64,000 nt of DNA from assembly GCA_001512635.1 (NCBI GenBank), contig LFSA01000022.1, forward strand, positions 1 to 64,000. Reading direction: 5' to 3'. The position numbers and the translations under genes are program-made. The notes under the pieces were generated by a model, which saw nothing but the letters and a program-made list of their open reading frames with translations, was not told where the DNA came from and made no database searches. Every line of letters starts with the position of its first letter. Position 1 is the stretch's first letter. This DNA comes from Pelotomaculum sp. DTU098 (GTDB lineage: Bacteria; Bacillota; Desulfotomaculia; Desulfotomaculales; Pelotomaculaceae). This document shows, piece after piece, positions 1 to 9,300 of this stretch.

Positions 1-296
1 TGGCCAAAATTGCTGGTTTTTTTGTGACCAAAAATACTGTTTTTCAAATGACCATTGACATATTCTAATATGCTATTATTTTTATAGTGGTAAGGGATGC
101 CAGGCAACCAGATAACAGCTTAGTCTGTAACTGAAAAGAAAACAGGGCAAAGAGGTAATCTGTCGAATTAGAAAATCTATTGATCCAACAGGCCGATGTA
201 TCAAGAATCATGCCCAGGACAATCTATAATAATTGAAAAGACCGGTGAACAGATTCCCCGGTAATAATGATGCTTACATAATATGAGGAGAATGGA
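1..296. other. Upstream non-coding stretch
   Basis: AT-rich sequence with no credible open reading frame. It probably holds the end of the upstream intergenic region and the promoter of the pseudouridine synthase gene. A TTGACA hexamer lies at 55-60, but no well-placed -10 hexamer follows it at the usual distance, so I do not call a promoter. A GAGGAG ribosome binding site at about 285-290 serves the TTG start at 297. Confidence 0.5.
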
Positions 297-1178
297 TTGA
301 AACTTGAGCGTCAGGTGACTGCGGCGGAAGCAGGTCTCAGCATAGAACAGTTTTTGAGAAATGTGCTCGGTTTTTCCCGGAGCATGGTCCGAAGATTGAA
401 ACGCCTGTCCGGCGTGCTGTTAAACGGCCAGCCTGTTATACTGAGCAGGCGCCTAAAGGCTGGGGACAGGATAAGCGTAGCATTGCAGTTTAATGAATTT
501 ACCAATGTGCTTCCCCAGCCCATACCCATTGATTTTGTATTTGAAGACGAGCATATTCTGGTAGTGAATAAACCACCGGGCATGCTCGTTCACCCTTTAA
601 AACATGAGCAGGAAAATACGCTGGCCAATGCAGTTTTACATCATTACCTTGAAAAGGGTATAGAAGCGGCTTTTCGTCCGGTGTCACGATTGGACCGTAA
701 TACATCCGGTTTAGTCGTAATAGCAAAACACGCTTATGCCGCCTTCCGGTTGGGGCAACAATTGCCCAGGGGCGAGCTGCAACGGGAATACCTCGCTGTT
801 GTGCATGGTTTGATTGCCCAGGAGCAGGGTATAATTGACCTGCCCGTAGCCCGGAGTGTTGACAGCAGGGTAAAACGAAGGGTTTGTCCTGAGGGCAAGA
901 AGGCTTTAACATATTACACAGTACTTAAATATTTGGCTAATGCTACATTCCTAAAGCTACGCCTGGCAACGGGTCGAACCCATCAGATCAGGGTTCACCT
1001 GAGCCATATTGGGCATCCGCTGGTGGGGGACACGCTCTATGGCGGGCGGGAGGAAGGGATTAGCAGGCAGGCCTTGCACTGCAGCCGGGTCAGCTTAACG
1101 CATCCGGTTACCGGTGAAGGATTGACACTGGAAGCTCCGTTACCCGGAGATATGCAAAAACTGCTCTACCAGGATTAA
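297..1178 (+). CDS. RluA-family rRNA/tRNA pseudouridine synthase
   Basis: Converts specific uridines in structured RNA to pseudouridine; cytoplasmic. The 293-residue protein has an N-terminal S4 RNA-binding domain (about residues 12-62), then the RluA catalytic domain. NKPPGMLVHP lies at about 91-100 and the catalytic motif SRLDRNTSG places the nucleophilic Asp at residue 133. A motif around TGRTHQIRVHL comes later, as in RluC/RluD/YlyB proteins. Length is normal for the family. The start is TTG at 297, because GAGGAG lies six bases upstream and the nearby ATG at 292 runs straight into a stop. In many Firmicutes this paralog follows lspA; no lspA is directly upstream here. The exact target uridine cannot be read from the sequence. 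Confidence 0.9.
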   Translation: MKLERQVTAAEAGLSIEQFLRNVLGFSRSMVRRLKRLSGVLLNGQPVILSRRLKAGDRISVALQFNEFTNVLPQPIPIDFVFEDEHILVVNKPPGMLVHPLKHEQENTLANAVLHHYLEKGIEAAFRPVSRLDRNTSGLVVIAKHAYAAFRLGQQLPRGELQREYLAVVHGLIAQEQGIIDLPVARSVDSRVKRRVCPEGKKALTYYTVLKYLANATFLKLRLATGRTHQIRVHLSHIGHPLVGDTLYGGREEGISRQALHCSRVSLTHPVTGEGLTLEAPLPGDMQKLLYQD

Positions 1179-1209
1179 GGAGACGGTTCATTGACTCTTT
1201 ATTAAGAAT

Positions 1210-1534
1210 TTGCTCCTGCAAAACCAGCAACTGTTCTTTTGTTTTTATGATCCTGAACAGGATAATATTTTGAATGTTGCTAGCGATTTTGTAAAAACAG
1301 TACTGAACTTGCAGGGGTTCTATGTTAAAATCTTTGCAGGCAAAATATTGATTACCCATGAAGGGACTAATAAATATTACTGAACTCATAAGAGCTGTTG
1401 AGTTACTTATGAATGCCAATCTCCTGGCTGTGCCCTGTTGTTCAGCCCGGTTGCTTTTTACTGTCCGGTTTCTCTGGAAAGACAGTAGGCACCTGCCCAT
1501 AATTCCTTTAGAAAACAGCAGCATGACTGTGTAA
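1210..1534 (+). pseudogene. Possible frameshifted small gene
   Basis: Two overlapping plus-strand frames with coding-like composition fill the gap before rtcB. One runs from a TTG at 1210 to the TGA at 1381-1383 (57 residues). The other runs from an ATG at 1358 to the TAA at 1532-1534 (58 residues). Neither has a good ribosome binding site. Together they read like one short protein of about 110 residues split by a frameshift near 1350-1380. I do not recognise a family. A sequencing error or chance open frames remain possible. Confidence 0.25.
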
Positions 1535-1552
1535 GGACGGAGAGGTTTTTAT

Positions 1553-2980
1553 ATGAATCCAGAGCTTGTGATGGAAGGAAGAAACAGGTATATCTTGAGA
1601 CGCCGGGGAAACATGCGCGTCGAGGGTATAGTATACCTTAACCACCAACTATTGCCCCTGATAAAGGAAGATAAATCACTCCAGCAGCTGGCAAATGCAG
1701 CCTGTTTACCGGGGGTTGTGGGCAGGGTTTGCGGCATGCCGGACATTCACGAGGGTTTTGGCCTGCCCATCGGGGGAGTGATGGCAACAGCCGCTGACGG
1801 GGTGATCTCAGCCGGGGCAGTAGGAATGGACATAAACTGCGGTGTTCGCCTGCTGGCAACCGCGATCGTGGCTGAGGAACTGGATCTGCCCACCTTGCGT
1901 GCCCTGATTGACAGAATTGAAGATTATGTGCCCACCGGAGTGGGGAGAAAGGGCAAACACAAGGGCATCACCACAAAAATCTTTGAAGAGGTGGTCCATG
2001 AAGGCTCCCGGCGAATTGTCGAATACGGCTATGGCTGGCCGGGTGACGTGGAGAAAACCGAGGAAGGGGGCTGCCTGTCCGGTGCTGATCTGGGAGCGGT
2101 CAGCAAGGAAGCCTATAACCGCGGTTCCCTGCAACTGGGCACACTGGGCGGAGGCAATCATTTTATTGAATTACAGGTTGTCCAGGAAGTTTATGACCAG
2201 GAAGTGGGAAAACATTTTGGTTTATTCCCCGGTTTTCTTACCGTGATGATTCATACCGGCAGCCGGGGTTTCGGCCATCAAATTTGTACTGACTACAGTA
2301 AAAGCCTGCTTCCGGCAGCCCGCAAACACGGCATCGAAGTGCCTGACCGGGGCCTGGCCTGTGCGCCTGCCGACTCCAGGGAGGGCTTGGACTACTACGC
2401 AGCTATGGCCTGCGCGGTCAACTTTGCTTTTGCCAACCGGCAATTAATTACCCATGACGTCCGCTGTGCCTTTGGCGATGTTTTTAAGTGCAACCCGGCG
2501 GACCTGGGCCTGCAGCTGGTTTATGACGTGGCTCATAATATTGCAAAGTGGGAGACGCACAAAGGGCAAAAGGTACTGGTGCATCGTAAGGGAGCAACCC
2601 GTGCCCTGCCACCCGGCCACCCGGGCAACCCGCCCTTATACCGGAAAATAGGCCACCCGGTCCTTGTTCCCGGGAGCATGGGTACGGCGTCATATGTTTT
2701 GACAGGTACCGAAAAGGCAGCCGAATCCTTTTTTTCAGCCAATCATGGTGCAGGCAGGACGCTGTCCAGGACGGCTGCAATAAAGAGTATATCCAGGGAG
2801 CAGTTTGAACAAAGCATGGGTGGAGTGATTTATAACAGCAGGAACTATAAGGACCTTTTAGACGAAGCCCCCGGTGCTTACAAGGATATCGACCAGGTAG
2901 TGAGTGTCCTGACTGAAATCGGTTTTACAAAGCCGGTAGCAAGGCTGCTGCCGTTAGCGGTGATTAAGGGCAAGGATTAA
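1553..2980 (+). CDS. rtcB: RtcB family RNA-splicing ligase
   Basis: GTP- and Mn-dependent RNA ligase that joins 2',3'-cyclic phosphate (or 3'-phosphate) ends to 5'-OH ends in RNA repair or tRNA splicing; cytoplasmic. The 475-residue product shows RtcB signatures: GMPDIHEGFGLPIGGVMA near the N terminus, DINCGVRLL with the metal-binding Cys, GTLGGGNHFIEL (guanylylation/metal region) and HTGSRGFGHQ in the middle, and NHGAGRTLSR toward the C terminus with the catalytic-His region. Length matches typical bacterial RtcB. The ATG follows AGGACGGAGAGG at suitable spacing. No archease or RtcA gene is adjacent, so its physiological substrate is unknown. Confidence 0.95.
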   Translation: MNPELVMEGRNRYILRRRGNMRVEGIVYLNHQLLPLIKEDKSLQQLANAACLPGVVGRVCGMPDIHEGFGLPIGGVMATAADGVISAGAVGMDINCGVRLLATAIVAEELDLPTLRALIDRIEDYVPTGVGRKGKHKGITTKIFEEVVHEGSRRIVEYGYGWPGDVEKTEEGGCLSGADLGAVSKEAYNRGSLQLGTLGGGNHFIELQVVQEVYDQEVGKHFGLFPGFLTVMIHTGSRGFGHQICTDYSKSLLPAARKHGIEVPDRGLACAPADSREGLDYYAAMACAVNFAFANRQLITHDVRCAFGDVFKCNPADLGLQLVYDVAHNIAKWETHKGQKVLVHRKGATRALPPGHPGNPPLYRKIGHPVLVPGSMGTASYVLTGTEKAAESFFSANHGAGRTLSRTAAIKSISREQFEQSMGGVIYNSRNYKDLLDEAPGAYKDIDQVVSVLTEIGFTKPVARLLPLAVIKGKD

Positions 2981-3131
2981 AACGTTTTAGCCTGGGGGGC
3001 TTTTCCTGGGGAAATGGGGAAGGTTGCTTTTACTGAATAGTAATATGAGTTATAATTAGATATACTTGAATGATGATTAAGGCTAAAAACATATTACTTG
3101 TAAAGCAAGTTTGATATAGAAAGAGAAACTA

Positions 3132-3584
3132 ATGAAGGGAAAGGGAAAGATTTGCATAATGGAATTAAATCAATGTATCAATTTTTTATTAACAAAGGCT
3201 CATCAAACTGTACTCAATTATTTTAGAGCCAGGCTACAAAAGTTCGATGTTACACCGGTACAATATGCCATATTAAGCTGCCTCTGGATTAAGAATGAGC
3301 GGACTGCTACTCAAATTGCCCAGGAACTGAGTTTGGATGGTTCAACTATCACAGGAATTCTTGATCGGATGGCAAATAAAGGCCTGATCAAAAGGGAACC
3401 GGATCCAAATGATCGCAGGGCCATCAGGGTGGTTTTAACTGAGAAAGGAATTCAGTTACGGGAGCCAATTGAGAGAACAATAGAACTAACAAACCAGTCT
3501 GTTTTAGATATACTTTCCAGAGAGGAGCAGGGGCAATTTGTCAATCATTTGGAAAAAATAATTGATGGTGTTAATAAATTGTAA
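3132..3584 (+). CDS. MarR-family transcriptional regulator
   Basis: Winged helix-turn-helix DNA-binding protein of the MarR family, usually a dimeric repressor responding to small aromatic or oxidising ligands. The 150-residue sequence contains the family core: QYAILSCLW, the recognition helix region LSLDGSTITGILDRMANKGLI (residues about 66-86) and the wing DPNDRRAIRVVLTEKG. The true start may be the in-frame ATG at 3159, since the first ten residues are lysine-rich and non-conserved and both sites have only modest purine-rich upstream sequence. No intact transporter follows; the small membrane ORF downstream might be what is left of one. Target genes cannot be inferred. Confidence 0.9.
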   Translation: MKGKGKICIMELNQCINFLLTKAHQTVLNYFRARLQKFDVTPVQYAILSCLWIKNERTATQIAQELSLDGSTITGILDRMANKGLIKREPDPNDRRAIRVVLTEKGIQLREPIERTIELTNQSVLDILSREEQGQFVNHLEKIIDGVNKL

Positions 3585-3618
3585 TCCACCTGGTTTTTAG
3601 AACCTTTATTTCAGGCAA

Positions 3619-3723
3619 ATGAGTAACTATTTTGGCGCTGTCCAAATAATGCTGCTCATTGCTGTTATTTTTATTTCAGTGCTCAAACCGTGGGGAAAAA
3701 GAACCAAAAACCCCGTTGCTTAA
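3619..3723 (+). CDS. Short single-pass membrane ORF or 3' relic
   Basis: A 34-residue frame with one hydrophobic stretch (about residues 8-22) followed by a basic tail (KPWGKRTK). It could be a genuine small membrane protein or the remaining C terminus of a lost transporter of the kind often found next to marR genes. The upstream region lacks a clear ribosome binding site and an in-frame stop lies at 3598-3600. It sits between the MarR gene and a strong terminator. Confidence 0.3.
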   Translation: MSNYFGAVQIMLLIAVIFISVLKPWGKRTKNPVA

Positions 3724-3817
3724 AAAGTGGTACTGCCTATACACCAGTATAAACCGTTAAAGAATATGGGAAAAGTTGTAGTTAGCGTAATTTAAATACT
3801 GCATTATTCTAAAATCT

Positions 3818-3850
3818 AAGGGGTTGCTGCTTTTATGGCAACCCCTTTTT
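3818..3850 (+). terminator. Rho-independent terminator
   Basis: Perfect 10-bp inverted repeat (AAGGGGTTGC / GCAACCCCTT) with a ten-base loop followed by a run of T. It would end plus-strand transcription from the MarR region. Confidence 0.85.
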
Positions 3851-3927
3851 TGTCGGTGTTTTTGGATAATTTTAGGAATATTGCTCACTAAAGGAACTCT
3901 CCGTTTTGGTTTGTTCGAAGCAAAACT

Positions 3928-4437
3928 CTACCAGTTTTCATACCTAACCAGTTCTGATAGTGGCTTGCGATTTTTGGAAACCGCTTTATCTGCGGGATAA
4001 CCCAGAGTAGTAAAGGCGACAGGTTCCACATCATCCGGCAGGCCTAGAACCTCCCGGGCAGCTTTTGGATCGAAGGCGGCAATCCAGCAAGTTCCAAGGC
4101 CCAGCTCTGTTGCTGCCATGATCAGGTGGTCCATGGCAATGGTAGCGTCCACTTCCCCATAGCACTTGCCGTCACTCCTCGTCCAGGCCTTTTTCGGGGT
4201 ATAGCAGACGCAAATTACCAGCGGCGCCTCTGTAAAGAAAGCCCTGCCGTAAATCCTGCTCAACTCAGCCTTTCTACCTTCGGTACGGACTACAATAAAA
4301 GTGATAGGCTGGCGGTTTGCAGCAGTGGGCGCGAGGCGGGCCGCCTCCAGGACCATTTCCAGTTTTTCTTTTTCAACGGGGTCGGGTTTGTAGGAGCGCA
4401 CGCTGTACCTCTTTTTAACCAGTTCCATGAATGACAT
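3928..4437 (-). CDS. Nitroreductase-family flavoprotein
   Basis: FMN-dependent NAD(P)H oxidoreductase of the nitroreductase family; cytoplasmic, substrate unknown. The 169-residue protein opens with a KKRYSVRSYKPDPV motif (FMN phosphate-binding arginines) and has APTAANRQPITFIVV (FMN site). A central region (ATIAMDHLIMAATELGLGTCWIAAF) and a C-terminal LGYPADK segment are typical of short clostridial nitroreductases. AGGAGGT lies upstream of the start. Transcribed convergently with the MarR gene; the terminator between them separates the units. Roles in redox balance or detoxification are guesses from the family. Confidence 0.9.
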   Translation of the reverse strand: MSFMELVKKRYSVRSYKPDPVEKEKLEMVLEAARLAPTAANRQPITFIVVRTEGRKAELSRIYGRAFFTEAPLVICVCYTPKKAWTRSDGKCYGEVDATIAMDHLIMAATELGLGTCWIAAFDPKAAREVLGLPDDVEPVAFTTLGYPADKAVSKNRKPLSELVRYENW

Positions 4438-4449
4438 GCCTTTGGTACC

Positions 4450-5298
4450 TCCTTTAATACTGAATTTGCCATTAGTGCTATTTATATAAGGATAATATTT
4501 ACTATATTTTGAATTTCATGATGGGGCATGAGCAAATCTATTCAAAAATTGGATGGTATAATTTAATCTTTTGAGAAAATGAAGTACATGTGATGAAATT
4601 AATGAAAAGTTGTGGATTTGCTTTAATCTGCGTGTATAATTAAAACAGATTGATTAATTGATTCTTCCTAATTTTGAAAAACTCCTGCCTATACTCGGAA
4701 AAATATAGAAGTGCAGGAAGGCTGCAGCTTGCAGATAAAGCATAAATTATTCCTTTATATATACATAGCTTATGACCATGGTTATTTATGCCTTCCAATG
4801 GCTGTCCGACGGTATTCCAGATGAACGGCCATAATGGGGAAAAATGGCTCTCATTGAGATTGTCGTTGTAATTGTTGCCTGAATCATCAAGCTGGAGTTT
4901 CCAGAGGGACGCAAAGCTTCCCTGGGTGCCTGGTGAGTTACCCGGCGGAAACCTTCTGCTACCCGGTATTTTTGATGTATGGAACGGGCTCGGCCGTGCA
5001 GAGTAGATGAAAAATCTATTGGGGTGGCCCTGTTCCCCGCATTGCTTGTAATGGAGTAGGCCCGCGGTGTTGTCCCCAACATGCCGGAATCAGGGGGTTT
5101 TGCTTAATTTACCAATACAGGGGGAACCGGCGATCCATCCAAGACAAGCACCGAAAAAGGAACTGATATGCTGGATGTTCTCATTAAAGCAGTGGTTCAA
5201 TTCACCAAGGATATGGAGTCAAGGGACTGGAATTACTCGTCTGGATAATCCGCCCCGTAGAATTGTTTTAAGAAAGTTGCTTTACAAGCCGCCATCAG
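4450..5298. other. Decayed/non-coding stretch
   Basis: No intact gene. Around 4840-5110 the plus strand shows short coding-like segments in one frame, each interrupted by stops (for example MALIEIVVVIVA, then IIKLEFPEGRKASLGAW, then SIGVALFPALLVME). This suggests a gene that has accumulated several nonsense mutations. I cannot assign a family. The first 350 bases are AT-rich and may carry the nitroreductase promoter on the minus strand. Confidence 0.35.
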
Positions 5299-5454
5299 AT
5301 GACCTTTAGTTTTTTTGGTAAGGAGAAGTTTGTAATTACCCGGGTTGACAGGTACGTAACATCTCTCATAAATTTTAATAGTATGGTGTGTACTAGTGGG
5401 AAAGGAACCGGACAACATCCTGTTACACTGGCGTACAGGCTGAACAGGCTGTGA
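5299..5454 (+). CDS. Short ORF of unknown function
   Basis: A 51-codon plus-strand frame from ATG 5299 to TGA 5452-5454, basic, with a central hydrophobic part. No recognisable motif and no clear ribosome binding site. It lies in the same decaying region as the interrupted frames upstream, so it may be a relic rather than a functional gene. Confidence 0.2.
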   Translation: MTFSFFGKEKFVITRVDRYVTSLINFNSMVCTSGKGTGQHPVTLAYRLNRL

Positions 5455-5831
5455 TTCTGTGGCGGGTCTAATATTCTTGTCTTTTAAGGATATCGATTTT
5501 AATTTATATTCTAATTATCCAGAAACTCCTCATTTACTCTGGATACCGGGTAGAAATAAGATATAATGGTTTTTATAACCTGACTCTTTAATAACAGGAT
5601 GGGGAAGAGCTGAATATTGGTTTTTTGACCCTGTAGTTGTTTATCCTGACAATTTTCCAGGCAAAAGCCGATTATCATGTACATCTAGCCACAGGTTGCA
5701 GTATAATTGTCTTATTACAATCTGATCGGAATACAGGGCAAGCTTTGAGCTTAGCTTAAACAGAAGCTGCTCAGTGTTTTAACCGAGGCTAATCTGTATT
5801 TTAGATGATACAGGAGGTTCTTTAACAGGTT

Positions 5832-7085
5832 ATGGCAGAAAAAAAATTACCCTTTTCTAAGGAGCAACTGTTACAGATTATCGAACAATACCCCACTCCT
5901 TTTCATATTTACGATGAAAAGGCTATCCGGGAAAATGCCCGGGAGTTGCTGAGGGCTTTCTCCTGGGCACCGGAGTTCAAGGAATATTTCGCGGTAAAAG
6001 CGACACCCAACCCTTATATATTAAAAATACTGCGTGAAGAGGGGTTTGGGGCCGATTGCAGTTCCCTGGCAGAATTGATCCTGGCCGAGCGGGCAGGTAT
6101 TAAAGGTGAGGAAATTATGTTCACTTCCAACGATACCCCAGCGGAGGATTTTAAGCTGGCCAGGAAACTGGGAGCTGTGATAAACCTGGACGACATTACC
6201 CATATCGATTTCCTGGAAAAACATGCCGGACTTCCTGAAATGCTATCCTTCCGGTATAACCCCGGGCCCCTGCGCAAGGGCGGAAACGCTATTATTGGTA
6301 CTCCGGAAAATGCCAAGTATGGCCTGACCCGGAAACAGCTTCTGGAAGCCCTGGCGATTGTGCGGGAAAGGGGTGTGAAGCGCTTCGGCCTGCACACAAT
6401 GATTATCTCCAATGAACTGGACCCGGAATACTTTATCGAAACGGCCAGGATGATGTTTGATCTGGCTCTGGAAGTATATAACACTCTTAATATTCGCGTT
6501 GAGTTGATCAATCTCGGCGGGGGCATCGGCATTCCCTACCGTCCCGAAGAAGAGGCTGTGGATTTAGCTTATCTGGGCAGGGGGATTCGCCGCTTATACG
6601 AGGAAATGATTGTTGCCAGCGGGTTGCACCCAATCAAGCTGGCTATGGAAAGCGGTCGGATGATTACCGGACCCTATGGTTACCTGGTGACCACTGTTTT
6701 ACACAAGAAGGAAACTTATAAAAGCTATGTCGGCCTGGACGCCTGTATGTCTGATTTAATGCGCCCGGGTATGTACGGAGCTTACCACCACATCACTGTA
6801 GTCGGTAAAGAAGATTGGCCCCATTGCTGCCTTTACGATGTTACCGGTTCCCTCTGCGAAAACAACGACAAATTTGCAGTTGATCGTAAGCTGCCGGAAA
6901 TCCATATCGGTGACATCCTGGTTATTCATGATACCGGCGCCCACGGGCATGCCATGGGCTTCAATTACAACGGAAAGTTGCGGCATGCCGAACTGCTGCT
7001 GAAGCCGGACGGAAGCGTTGAAATGATCCGCCGGGCAGAAACTATTGAGGACTATTTTGCCACCCTTGATTTTTCAAAACTATAG
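5832..7085 (+). CDS. lysA: Diaminopimelate decarboxylase-type PLP decarboxylase
   Basis: Fold-type III PLP enzyme expected to decarboxylate meso-diaminopimelate to L-lysine, the last step of lysine synthesis; cytoplasmic. The 417-residue protein has the PLP-lysine motif FAVKATPNP (Lys about residue 56). A glycine-rich phosphate-binding motif LINLGGGIGIPY lies in the middle, GRMITGPYGYLVT follows, and the second active-site loop VTGSLCENNDKF (Cys contributed across the dimer) and HDTGAHGHAMGFNYNG come later. Length agrees with LysA. The ATG at 5832 sits about 13 bases after AGGAGGT, a little long. No lysine riboswitch is visible upstream. A paralog with altered specificity is possible because the gene is not in a lysine operon. 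Confidence 0.85.
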   Translation: MAEKKLPFSKEQLLQIIEQYPTPFHIYDEKAIRENARELLRAFSWAPEFKEYFAVKATPNPYILKILREEGFGADCSSLAELILAERAGIKGEEIMFTSNDTPAEDFKLARKLGAVINLDDITHIDFLEKHAGLPEMLSFRYNPGPLRKGGNAIIGTPENAKYGLTRKQLLEALAIVRERGVKRFGLHTMIISNELDPEYFIETARMMFDLALEVYNTLNIRVELINLGGGIGIPYRPEEEAVDLAYLGRGIRRLYEEMIVASGLHPIKLAMESGRMITGPYGYLVTTVLHKKETYKSYVGLDACMSDLMRPGMYGAYHHITVVGKEDWPHCCLYDVTGSLCENNDKFAVDRKLPEIHIGDILVIHDTGAHGHAMGFNYNGKLRHAELLLKPDGSVEMIRRAETIEDYFATLDFSKL

Positions 7086-7150
7086 AGCCTCCGGGATTAA
7101 TCCTGTGGCCAGCGCGGATCCCAGCGGTCTCCCGGTTCTCAGATTTTTTT
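7085..7150 (+). terminator. Rho-independent terminator after lysA
   Basis: Arms GAG...CCGGGA (from 7085) and TCCCGG..CTC (to 7140) form a stem with internal loop, followed by a seven-T run at 7144-7150. It ends transcription of the decarboxylase gene. Confidence 0.7.
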
Positions 7151-7342
7151 GGTTATTGCAACACTATTATTCCTTAGACATTATTTCCTGCCTTCATAAA
7201 CGCCCGCATCAATAGTTCCGCTTAGGGGTTTTTCTCTAAAACAGGAGAATGGTCTAAGGTTATCGAATACTAGTAGGATAGTATAGTAATCAAATAATAA
7301 TAGTAGACGTGAATTTGTATTTTGTTTGGAGGCGAACAGAAT

Positions 7343-8251
7343 ATGGACATCCTTTCCGCTATCGGAAACACGCCACTTGTTCAATTAAAGACTTTGACCA
7401 ACGGGACGAAGGCGAAGATTTTCGGAAAACTGGAAGGAGCCAACCCTGGAGGTTCAATTAAGGACCGGCCTGCTTATTACATGATAAAAAAGGCGGAAGA
7501 GTCCGGAGAGCTCACCAGGGGCAAGACCATTTTGGAGGCTACGTCGGGCAATACAGGTATTGCCATAGCTATGATTGGGGCGGCCAAGGGCTATCCGGTC
7601 AAGCTCGTAATTCCCGGATGTGTCAGTACCGAGAGAAGCCGCATCCTGGAGGCCTTTGGAGCCGAGGTAATCCTGACACCTGCCAACGAAGGCACCGACG
7701 GTTCAATCCGGGAGGCCGCCCGGATCATGCAGGAGGAACCCGATAAGTATTACATGCCCGACCAGTTCACAAACGAAAACAATTCCCTGGCACATTATGA
7801 GACGACGGGGCCGGAGATATTTGCTCAAACCCGCGGGGAGATTGATGTGCTTGTAGCCGGGATGGGAACCACTGGAACGCTGATGGGAATAAGCAGGTAT
7901 TTAAAAGAGAAAAAACCACAAGTTAAAATTGTTGGTGTGGAACCTATGAAAGGACACGCCATCCAGGGTCTAAAAAACATGGAGGAGGCCATTGTTCCTA
8001 AAATCTATCATCCCGAACTCCTTGACGAGAAAATTAATGTGGAGGATGAAGAGGCCTTTGAAATGGCTAGGCTACTGGCCACAAAGGAAGGAATTTTTGT
8101 GGGTATGTCCAGCGGTGCAGCTTTAGCCGGGGCCTTGCGGATAGCTGAGAAGATGAATTCAGGCAATATAGTGGTAATTATGCCCGACCGCGGCGACCGC
8201 TACCTGAGCACCACCTTGTTCCGTTCCATCTGTGCTAAATGCTCGCCTTAA
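7343..8251 (+). CDS. cysM: Cysteine synthase (O-acetylserine sulfhydrylase, CysM type)
   Basis: PLP enzyme that makes L-cysteine from O-acetylserine (or a phosphorylated analogue) and sulfide; cytoplasmic. From the chosen start the protein has 302 residues: SAIGNTPLV at the N terminus, GGSIKDRPA with the PLP lysine at about residue 40, and the substrate loop TSGNTG at 67-72. DQFTNENNSLAHYETTGPE follows, then a glycine-rich phosphate loop GMGTTGTLMG and SSGAALAG near the end. The HYETTGPE segment resembles CysM more than CysK. I chose ATG 7343 because GGAGGC lies just upstream; the longer frame from TTG 7322 would translate through that site. A C-terminal CAKC pair is present. No cysE is adjacent. 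Confidence 0.88.
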   Translation: MDILSAIGNTPLVQLKTLTNGTKAKIFGKLEGANPGGSIKDRPAYYMIKKAEESGELTRGKTILEATSGNTGIAIAMIGAAKGYPVKLVIPGCVSTERSRILEAFGAEVILTPANEGTDGSIREAARIMQEEPDKYYMPDQFTNENNSLAHYETTGPEIFAQTRGEIDVLVAGMGTTGTLMGISRYLKEKKPQVKIVGVEPMKGHAIQGLKNMEEAIVPKIYHPELLDEKINVEDEEAFEMARLLATKEGIFVGMSSGAALAGALRIAEKMNSGNIVVIMPDRGDRYLSTTLFRSICAKCSP

Positions 8252-8303
8252 GGGTCATTGGGATGTATCTTTTTTACTATAAGCTATATACTATGTTAAA
8301 CCC

Positions 8304-8336
8304 GGCGGCTGACTGGCAAGGCCGCCTGATTTTTTG
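8304..8336 (+). terminator. Rho-independent terminator after cysteine synthase
   Basis: GGCGGC / GCCGCC stem with an 11-base loop followed by TGATTTTTTG. Lies between the cysteine synthase gene and the EamA transporter gene. Confidence 0.8.
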
Positions 8337-8358
8337 AGGAAGGCAAGGAATCAAGGTT

Positions 8359-9255
8359 ATGGATACAGCAAAAGTAGAGACAGGGCGAACCGGCCTGGGT
8401 ACGTTCCTGGTTCTCTTTGCCACTGTTTGTATGAGCACGGAGGCCATCGCGGCTAAGATTGCCTACGAGGGCGGAGCTACGGTGATGATGGTCCTTACGC
8501 TGAGGTACACTCTGGCAGCAGTTGTGTTCTGGCTGTTAATACGGGTGGGCCGCTATGACTACAGGCTTTCCCGGAAGCAGTTACTGTCCGTACTGGCTCT
8601 TTCCCTGGGAACCCAAACACTTACCGTACTGGCTTTGTTTGAGGCTTTTCGCTTTATTCCGGCCGGCATGGCCATCCTGTTTCTTTACCTTTACCCCGCT
8701 CTCGTTACGATCCTGGCTGTTTTCTTTTTAAAGGAGCCCCTAACCCTGCAAAAAGGGCTGGCGCTGGTAATCACCTTAGCTGGCTGTGTCATTATTCTGG
8801 GGCAGCCGGTCGACAACCTGGACCTGCGCGGTGTGTTACTCTCCCTGGCGGCTGCTGTTACCAACTCAGTCTTTTTGATTGGGACTGCCCGGCTGCTGAA
8901 CAGCATTCAGACGCCGGTTTACAACGCCTATGTTTCCACCGTTGTGGCCCTGGCGACGGGTTTACTGGCCCTGTCCCGGGGTCAGGCGAGCCTGAATTTT
9001 AACCTTGACGCCTGGCTGGCCATCATTGCTCTTGGTATTTTTGCCACCGTCCTGGCCATGGCGGCCTTTTTCCGGGGGATCAAGGAAATAGGCGCCTCCC
9101 GCGCAGCTATTATCAGCACCTTCGAGCCAGCAGCAACAGCCATTCTTGCTTTTCTTATCCTGGGGGAAGTCCTGACAATCTGGCAGATAGCCGGGGGGAT
9201 TGTAGTATTAAGCGGCCTCCTGGTACTGAGGATGCCGCAGGGCAGGTTCTCCTGA
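8359..9255 (+). CDS. EamA/DMT-family membrane transporter
   Basis: Ten-helix drug/metabolite transporter superfamily protein in the cytoplasmic membrane, probably an exporter or permease for amino acids or other small metabolites. The 298-residue sequence is two tandem EamA repeats of about 140 residues each: the first ends in the segment around ILFLYLYPALVTILAVFFLKEPLT, the second in TFEPAATAILAFLILGEVLT. Both carry the conserved Pro/Glu near the repeat end. AAGGAATCAAGG precedes the ATG. It follows the cysteine synthase gene; a role in exporting cysteine or related thiols would be a guess from proximity only, and a terminator separates the two. Confidence 0.88.
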   Translation: MDTAKVETGRTGLGTFLVLFATVCMSTEAIAAKIAYEGGATVMMVLTLRYTLAAVVFWLLIRVGRYDYRLSRKQLLSVLALSLGTQTLTVLALFEAFRFIPAGMAILFLYLYPALVTILAVFFLKEPLTLQKGLALVITLAGCVIILGQPVDNLDLRGVLLSLAAAVTNSVFLIGTARLLNSIQTPVYNAYVSTVVALATGLLALSRGQASLNFNLDAWLAIIALGIFATVLAMAAFFRGIKEIGASRAAIISTFEPAATAILAFLILGEVLTIWQIAGGIVVLSGLLVLRMPQGRFS

Positions 9256-9300
9256 AAGCCCCGGCACTGGGGGACATGGTTCCGGCGTAGAGTTTTTTGA

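Noticed and set aside
55-90. Sigma-A promoter from TTGACA at 55-60
   Set aside because: No TATAAT-like hexamer at 16-18 bases; TATTAT at 13 and TTTATA at 19 bases are both poorly spaced.
5460-5830. Lysine riboswitch upstream of the LysA-type gene
   Set aside because: No AGAGGTGCG or GGAAAGG landmarks of the L-box in the 370 bases before the start; the assignment would rest only on the gene product.
7150-7342. T-box or S-box leader before the cysteine synthase gene
   Set aside because: No AGGGTGGTACCGCG-type T-box sequence and no SAM-riboswitch core is visible.
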